Origin: Marthasterias glacialis
Lineage: Eukaryota; Echinodermata; Asteroidea; Forcipulatida; Asteriidae
DNA: 64,000 bases
Direction: 5' to 3'
Assembly (NCBI GenBank): GCA_911728455.2
Contig: OU452222.1
Span: 20,780,559-20,844,558 of the forward strand
Of the stretch, positions 41,701 through 50,700 are shown piece after piece. Positions within the stretch are counted from its first letter, which is position 1; each line of letters begins with the position of its first letter. A program made the translations under genes and the position numbers. The notes beneath the pieces were generated by a model. That model saw only the letters and a program-made list of their open reading frames with translations, was not told the DNA's origin and made no database searches.

Positions 41701-44700
41701 CAAGAGCCTCTATGAAGATCGCCTGTGTTTTAATTTCTTCCAATTTCAGTCCCATTTGGAATTATTCCCCCGAGATACGGGGGAAAAAATACAGAATTGA
41801 CTGTGAAATAATTCACCAAATACTTGCCCAAAAATATGGCTGCGATGAATTTGTATCAAGACATGAATTCTGTCAGGTTGTAATTGCTTCAAGTGATTCT
41901 TGAAATTATTGTAGACTTAGTTATTTTACCCAGTTATTTTTGTTGGTGTTCAAATGAAATAGCATCCCATGAAAAAGGTTAAACTACGGGAAGACTTTGG
42001 AATGTGGTCTCATAAATCACAGACGATCTTCTTATTAAAAAACGTTCACATTTTGTCAGCTCAGAGATGGTGCAACATTCCAGAGTCTTGTTAGCGTAAG
42101 ACTACCATCCTTTTTCTTTGAACCAACTTATGTGCTAATCAAAATTTATACTTTGATAAAATGCGCTGTTGTACAGGTCAAGGTTGCCTAAATGTAACTA
42201 TTGCCTAAAAATGGATTTGCACAAATCATTTACATTTGAAGTCTTGGGAAAACTGTTTATTCCCTTTTTTTTGTTGGGCTAAAGAAATATAGTTCAATAA
42301 ATTTCATCAAGGTAAACTTTGACATCATTGTTGGTCATTCGGTGACTGCATGGAATGAAAGTTCACTCATGGCAGCTGATATTATGTGGAAGTTGTTAGA
42401 GCTCTGTTTCTTTGGAGGTTGCTTGCAGATACAGTTGTACACAAACAAGCTTGTCACAGTATTGGATATACACAGATTGGGGGTTAGGTAGGGGTCGCTC
42501 ACCCACAGTGTCGGCAAGCAGTGTCGGCAAGCAATTCATGTAGAACACAACACCTACAGCAGGCTTGGAGATCTTTGAGAGGGCTATGCCATTTTCATTT
42601 TACTAAAGGGTACTCCCACTGGGAAAATCTTACAGTCTGTGGGAAACTTTTGAAGGGGCACCAAGGCCAAGACCAGGTAACGGCCTCTGTGGCCTCCAGT
42701 GTAACTCCAGGCCTGCTACACTGTCTCGATCTCGGATATCAAGCTGAAGATCAAGGAAGCCAATTGCAATACTATGACTTGACCTGTTTGCTACTAATAT
42801 ATTGCAGAGGGGTTGAATCGTTGCGGTTTGTTTTGTTTTTTATACTAACCAAGCAGCCGTTATTAAGGCGGAGACACTTAATCGTTTTTGAGTTATTACA
42901 GCTCATTTGAATGGGAAACTTCAGGATGCTAAGTGATGGCTTACATAGACTGGTCCCCTGTCTTTATCCGCAGGTATAAAGTCAGGCACTGGTCTTGTAA
43001 ATCCAGTGGTTTCGTTGGATAGACAAAAACCCATTGAGCGTAACTACCAGACTGATGCTATACACATTTGAGTGTTTGTGCGTACACAGATTCTTTTTAA
43101 CATTGAGTTGCAGGGACTCCCTATTGTTCTATTATTCCCTTTCTATTGAATTACCTTGTGGGGACAGAGTTTGACAAAGAAAAATGTTGTGGGGACCTTT
43201 GTTCCATTGTATGAATGTCCCCACAAACGGTGTGTGTGCCTACCCACACAGCATTATGGCATGAAAAGTCAAAGGTACCTCTAGCAGGAACAAGCAGGTT
43301 CTAAAGGCCGGTATCTGGCCTTAATCTGGCGTTAATCACGATCTCGAAGTGTGACGTCAGATGTTAGGGCTATAGTTGACACACCAGGTAATTTTTCATT
43401 GTTTGCGTAACTCAGAGCGTGCGCATGCTTCTGAAAACCACAGAACTTAACCTGGTAAGTCTGCTGCCACCTAGCATCCCAAAAAGTCACCCATTGCACA
43501 GCAATTTCTGGAAAGGTTTGCAAAATGTACTGTGAAGATGTTTTGAAAGCTTGCAATCATGGTAATCGTTACGATTTCATATGGTTGAAGTATGGGCCTT
43601 TTTAATGTCGATAGAGAAGGTAAAACATAGGGTGTCTTGATTCCAAGAATATTACAGGTAACGTTCCTATTATTCTTTCACTCTTTAACATGTTTGTAGT
43701 AAAAATAGAATACATAAAATATGTTCATTTACATTAAGATGAAAATCCGTTACTACTTACAGCTCCATCATATTTACTGTCCTTAGACATATGCAGTGGT
43801 TGATTAATAACTTTATTTGTATGCTGCAATCCATTCGTTTCTTTCTTTTTCCAAGCTTAACCAATCTTCTGCCTGGTTTAGGGGAAATGGTTTGTTGGTT
43901 GTGAGAGAGTGGAAAGATGGCATTTTTACCTTTCATTTGAGCAGCATCGACTTAAGGCACTCATTAGTCATGCTAGTAACGGGATTGCTGATCAAAGTAT
44001 AATACATGTACATGTATGACTTCACAATAGTAATCCTAATGTTCTTTTGGACAGGCCATCTTTCAGGGCAGTCACTTTTTACGGGACTGTGTTTTTCTAT
44101 AAACTTAAAAATATCAAGCCTTGAAAATGTGCACACTTGAAAGTGTGTACATTTTTATTATTGTTTTTCATTCTTTTTTCTTGTTTGGGAGGTATTTAGT
44201 ACAACTTAAGCTGAATCACTACAACCACACATTGCACATTGATGTTTTGACACATGGATTATTTTAGAGTAATAACATCTATGAGGATTTTGAATGTTAA
44301 TATGGAAACAAAAAGAACAAACTGAGGAGATTGAGGGCGGTCGTGAAGAACGAGTGGAGGGTAGAATTGGGGGTTATCATACATGTACATACATAAGGGT
44401 TCTGATTGGGAGGTTCAGTGGTGGGGTTGGGGTATACACTACAGTTGTTATCTCATGCCTGGAGGCCATGGCCTCTGTCACCGTGGTCTTGGCCTTGGTG
44501 CCCCTTCAAAAGTTTCCCATAGACTTTTTAAAGATTTTCCAATGGAAGTGCCCCATACAAAATGAAAATGGCCTTGCCCTCTCAAACATGAAATTCAAGA
44601 CCTGCTATCTAGTAAAAAAAAAAGGATTAAAGATTTGAAAATGAGCTCTTTTTTTTGTGCTTCTTTGCAGAAAACTTGAACACACAAACAGGCATGATAT

Positions 44701-47700
44701 TCTTCCTACTTTAATATATTGAATAAAATCAGTTAAAGTGTTATTAAATAGCCTGAAAAGTCTTTTTAAAAATTATATAAAAAAAAAAAACATACCTTGA
44801 ACTCGGTAAAGTTTTTTTTGGTTCCCAAGGGCCGAATATCATCCATGCACAAAACAAAATAATTTGTTAGAACAAAAAAGTTAACTGCAAAAATACAAAT
44901 GTACAATCGTACAAATGTTTCAATAGTTAATCTGGGTTTAACCTCTTTAACTTGTAGTGTATTACAAACTATTTAGGCATAGGCAAATGGTGTACATGTT
45001 TTTACTTTGGGGATTGGTTCATAATTGGATTGGGATGTGGGATGTTGTAGTTTGCCTGAAATGTTTTGAGTGTGAGTTTTTGAAAGACTTGAGAATAGAA
45101 TGATGTGGGTGTGCCTTGATAACTACATAAACGTATCCTGTTTGTAGGTCTTTAAATCACACACACACACTTCTTGGCTCATCTGAAGGTCCAAAGCTGG
45201 CACGTTTGTATTTTTTAATTTTACCAAAAATCACTCATTTCATCGGGCAGAGGAATTTTTTATGACAGAAACAGGTAATTCTGAGAGGACCTTGAGACTT
45301 TGCAAAACATAATGTGAAAGAAAAGTCAAAAGAATGTTTTCATACATAAATCCGCAGAAAAACAAAATAGCTGAGTGCATTTTCTATGGGCTTCTGGGAA
45401 TCGTTGGAGCCAGTTTGTGTGAAGTGAGTGTGTGTTGCAGTGGAATTACACGTATGCCACACGTACTAACAGGATAGAGTTTAGCATTAAGCTCCTGCTT
45501 AGTATTATTTGTGTTTACCCATACACCAATGTGTGTGGAACACTGTATACTTGGTACTTTCCTGAGTCCTGTGGAATAACTTCGCAGGCACATTACTCGG
45601 ATGGGATTAAAACCCACAACCTTTGCTATTCTAGAGCAGATAGATGTCCTACCACTAGACCTCCGAGTTTGCCCAGTAGCTAGAAGCAGTTTGTATGTTA
45701 GCAGTGGGTAGCGCAACAATTTTAATAAGGGAATAAAACAGTGGTGACCGAGGTCTTAAACAGCCGTTTAAAACCGGCAGGGTCGTTGGCCGCATGGCCA
45801 CGACCCTGCAAGTTTTTAAACAGCCGTTTAAGACCAAGTATATATATTCATATTGAGTACTGCTATGTATTGATTGCGCTACGCGTAAATTAGCACCCGT
45901 GTAAGCTAGTGCGCCAACATGCGTGTGGCTGTAATGAGGGCAGAACGCACCTTCGCAGCTCCAACTATGTCCTTATCATCCGTTTAAAATTGGTCTTAAA
46001 CAGGCATGTGACCACCTTTCAACCAATAGGAATGCCCAAATTGTCACAAACTGACTGGCGTATATATGATTAGATGTTAACTAAATTTGCATTGGGATAT
46101 ATAATATTATTTGTGTTTATCCATACACTGATGTGTGTTAAGCACTGTATACTCAGTTGTTTTCCCGAGTCCTATGAACAAACTTTACAGGATTCGAACT
46201 GCCTTTGGCTGCCGGGCAAGTTCAGTGGTCTAGTAATAAGACATCTTCTTTAGAATGGTAAAGGTCATGTGTTCAAATTCCTCCTGAGTAATATGCGTGT
46301 GGATTTGTTTATAATTTTTTTTTTTTTCACAGGACTCAGGAAAGTAGTGAGTATACAGATCTTAACACACATCAATGTATGGCTGAAAATGAATAATATT
46401 ATTATCCTCAATGCAAATTTAACATCTGTTCAAGATCTGCTTGTTAGAATTTGTTTCCCCCCCCAAAAAAAAAAAAAAAATATTGCTTGGGAATTTTCTC
46501 TCTTAAGTAAAGTGAGCTTTCTTTGTTTGCTGAGCATACTTCCTCTAAGCTGTGCTTGTGGTGGCTTTCCAATTGTTTCCTCTCATTATGTGAGAACAGC
46601 TTCTTTTAGTAGCATTGTGTCCTTTAGTGGTATTTCTGGTTACTGTAGAGTAGTGAGCTTTGCATATTTTACTTGTACTTCTTCTGTTGACCATGTCGCT
46701 TGCTTGATGACACAAAGCCTGATGGGCATCCTTCAGGCATGATTTATACACAGCTCAGTGGAAGAAAACAAATATTGCATTATGTGGAAATGTAATGCAT
46801 GTTTTTCATCAGTTTTTGATACGAAGAAGCTGTTATTTTTACAGTTCCCAATTTAGTGTGGTCATTATGATACAAAATTTGAACATTCTCATATGACCAG
46901 TGTGGTATTTTGCCTGCCTGGAAATGCGCCGGAATGTATAAAGTTGCTCTTTTTGTAAACAAAGTGACCTGGGGTGGGTTTCACAAAACTAGTCCTAACT
47001 TAGGACTAGTCCTAACTTAGGACTAGTCCTAACTTATGACTAGTCCTGTGAGATAAGACTAGTCCTAGTGCTTTGTGAAATCCACACCAGGTCTGTAAGG
47101 ACAGCTTGATGAAGAAACATTTTAAATGGACTTGCAGATCGATAATTGAAATCTTGAAGTAACTGTTAAAGAGTTAGTAACAGGAGTTAGTTTTGGAGGC
47201 AAAATGTGATTTGTATTCCCCCTTTCTTTGCTGCTAAAATTGACTTTTGGTTGACCAAATCCTACCAAATGGTTTACCAAATCCTACCAAATGGTTTTGA
47301 AGGAGTTTACACTTTATATTTGTGTGTGTTTTAATCTCCAAGTAAGTAATTATTCATCATTTATTTTCAACCAAAGGTCTTTTCCAGTTACTTTATAACC
47401 ACTTAATTTCACCACAAATGCAATTCAAAATTGGTTTCCATCAATTTGCTGCAAGGGAATAATGTGTTCAACCGTTCATGTCAAGATTCTTTTTGCTAAC
47501 TTGTTTCACTCACATTAAGCAAGAGCCTCAAACATGACACCAGCAGGGCCTTGATTAGGGCTTAAAATCACCACTTAGCCACCAGCCTGAGTCCAGTAAT
47601 TTGTAGCATTTGGCCAGTAGTTTACATCCAAACATGTCCTGCAGTCTTGTGTTTTTCCAAACATCAGGCTTTCATATGCAAACCTTTAAATTAAGGCATC

Positions 47701-50700
47701 AGACTTAACACTAGCAGGACCTTGATCAAGTCTTGCAAATGATCGCTTGACCACTCGGGCCAGTAATTCCACAACGAAAACAAGTCATGCAGTCCCCTAA
47801 CGTTCTTCCAAACACAGTTTTCAAGCTCTTCAATTTCAAACCTCATTTAAGTTAAGAAAACTACAAAAATATTTTAAAGGTCTTGTAAAAAATGTTTCTG
47901 GTCCAGTGACGGGTTTGAGCTGCAAGACTCCTTAGTCTAGTGGAGATTTTCTTGAAATCGAAGCCCTGTTGATTTGTATACATCTCCTGTATGCAATACT
48001 GATAAAAAGTTGTTTGTTCAGTCACTCTGTGGTAACTTCAGTTTAAACCTTTCCAATGATATGGCTGGTTGAGGTTCGGTAGATGTCTTAGAGTGACTGT
48101 TTGTGTTACTGGAAATTTTACCAGTGGAAAAAAAGCATGAGCAACAAAGTCATTGTTAAAAACTCCCTTTTCTTCTGCGTGATTCCTGTATTACATTCAT
48201 CGGAAATTTTAACTTTTTAGATGAAATGTGTAAAGATTTTGCATTGTTCTTTGTTATCTTTCACTCATACAGGGTTGCCTCCAAGAATCCGCTGGCCCAG
48301 TTTGAAGACGAGAAGAACGAACATGAGATGAAGATGAAGAAGATGGAGAATGAGATGGAACAGGTCTTTGAGATGAAGGTTAAAGAGAAGAAGAAGAAAC
48401 TGGAAGAGTCTGAAAAGGAGGTTGGTCACCCCATCTCCCCCCCCCCACCAAATATTCTTGAATCCTCAGTTGTGTTGTCCTCCTTTTGTTAGTCATTTTA
48501 TTATAGTATGTACCTGTCAATACGGGCGATTCACAAAACACTGTGTCCTCGCCCTCTACAGATTACTCAGGAGAGTCCATTTTTCAAAAGAGCAGTGGAC
48601 TAAAGTGACGCTCGCAACCCCCCAACATACATATACAGGCTGTGTGGGACCTCGAAATGGCTAACATGAATGTGAAAAACATTTACCGTCCTAAAAAAAA
48701 CACCCAATAAATCTCAAGCCGTAAAACAGCAGAGAAATACAACCATGCTGCTGTATCTGCTTGCAAACCATGAACATACGGGTTGTTGGGTGGTGGGCGA
48801 GGACCAAAAACTTGTCGACCTTGTTCCCAGAATACATTGTGAAAAAGGCCTCGTCTGGGTAAACTCTAGAGGGCACACTGTGTTGCTAATCACTTGTATT
48901 CTTTCCTCAGTGGTTCTGTATTCAAAGTTCAAGAAAGCGGTAAAATATAATTTAGTAAACATACAAAAATCAGTTTCTTGGTTTCGTTTCCACCCTCATT
49001 TATCTCAAAATTTTCCACAATTAATTGAAGTATTATGAAGTATCATAAAAAACATACAAGAAGAAACAGAATAAAGGGTAACCACTTTTCTACCGTCATG
49101 TTTGCCGTTTTTCCAAGGGTTAATAATTTTTTTTGTAAGTACCTGAAAACCATCCAAAAAGTGTTTCAACATGCGAATGGACATACAGGCTTCTACTGAA
49201 AATATTTTGAGTTGATTTTGTGTGGGTGAGTGAATACTGTATGCACACTATGAAACAAAATGTCTTTTTTTTCTGGTTTCAAATTTTACTCAATAATGGC
49301 ATGTTTAAATGTCACCCCATTTGCTGGCCCGGAAAATGTTTGCATGTATACACTTCATTCTGCGTCTACCGTTTGAAAAAATTTACAACCATTGGAAAAA
49401 CTGCTAACGATAGGAAAGTGGTACACTTGAGTGTGTTTCGTACCATACATGTACATGTAACTCAATACGTGCTCATTAGTTTTATATCAATCATCTGCAG
49501 TAGGTATGGTTTTGTTTGAGTCACTCTCATTTCAGAGTTCAGTGAAACCTGATTTCCAGTTTATGTTTTTACACATCCTGATTCCTGCTTCTCGTGAAAA
49601 AATTCACAAGGACACAAATACTGTATTGAGTTGTAGGAAGATATGGTACAGTTATATCAATTATCAGGAAAAATTTCCTTTAAAATGTTACCTGAAACTA
49701 TGTAAAGTTTGACTCTTGTGTTTATTTTTATTTATTTATTTCTCTTCATTTATTTGCAGTTTTGTTAAGACAGGAGCTATCTCTAAGAACCCTGTGTATA
49801 ACAGTAAAATACAGAGGATAAACGATCATTCAGAAACAGAAAGTCAAATGTAAAATGAAAAAAATCAGACATGGTTAAACAAGAAAAGTAAAATAAAAAA
49901 TAAAAAATATATACATGGTACAAAGGAATTCACTTTACTAATCAGGTAAAACAAAGAGACAAAAGGTTACAAGAGTTTAGTCAGCTTTAAAACAAGTTAA
50001 AAGAAGCATTAAAAAACTATGCTTAGTGCCAGAAACAGATGTTTCACTATCCTGTAAATATAACATTTTTTGTTTTTGTTTACGTAGCTTCATCATCGAT
50101 TGGAACAAATGAAGAAGAGTCTTGAACAACAGCGCAGGGATCTAGAAGACAAGAGACGTCAGTTTGAGAAAGATAAACTGATATTCGACGACAATCAACG
50201 TCTGAGACTTGAGACTTCCAAGTATGTCACCAAAACTTAGAACATTTTTTACAGAACTTTTAGAGATACCCTGTTGAACTTGTCAGTTTGGCCCACTGTT
50301 GCTTTAGTGCATTCCATCTACAGTTGCTTACCCAATCACAATTTCAGTTGCCGCCGTGATTCTTCCATTTTTTCCTGTCCAGCCTGACGGAATTATTTTC
50401 TCGGAATTGCCGGAATCATTTTTCTTTGAGAGTACCGCTGACACAAAGAAACCTTGACTTGACAAAGCCAAGAGAACAAAGATTCTCTTTATTTTGCAGT
50501 AATTTTGTTTTCTCAACCTAGAAAATGTCAAGTACATGCACCGTGAATTGCACAACCTCGGCTGTGAGGTACAGCCAAAGATTGGTAGTAAATCTGGAAC
50601 CAAGGCTGGATCCCCGGTTCACTCTGACTTACCTCCATTGAGCCGAAATACAATAAATAAACAATTGTGGAAGCCTCTCAATGTCTCGTAATCCACTTCT

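Larger units (their letters stand above)
40238..48272 (+). other. Septin-7 intron, 8.0 kb
   Basis: It contains the candidate microexon, CAGGCCT-type MITEs (40543-40720, 42575-42716, 44456-44606), a GGCCCAATT MITE (40838-41004), SINEs (45501-45675, 46102-46403), a foldback (45752-45833), an ATAGACC copy abutting a triple-repeat MITE (about 46690-47092), and a CAGGGCTT-type MITE (47540-47972). Confidence 0.88.

Noticed and set aside
41607..41903. 98-codon frame around the candidate microexon
   Set aside because: Beyond the 21-nt segment it does not resemble septin or anything else; only the microexon itself is considered.
46269..46742. 157-codon open frame
   Set aside because: It begins in a SINE, crosses poly-T and poly-A runs and enters a MITE; no family resemblance.
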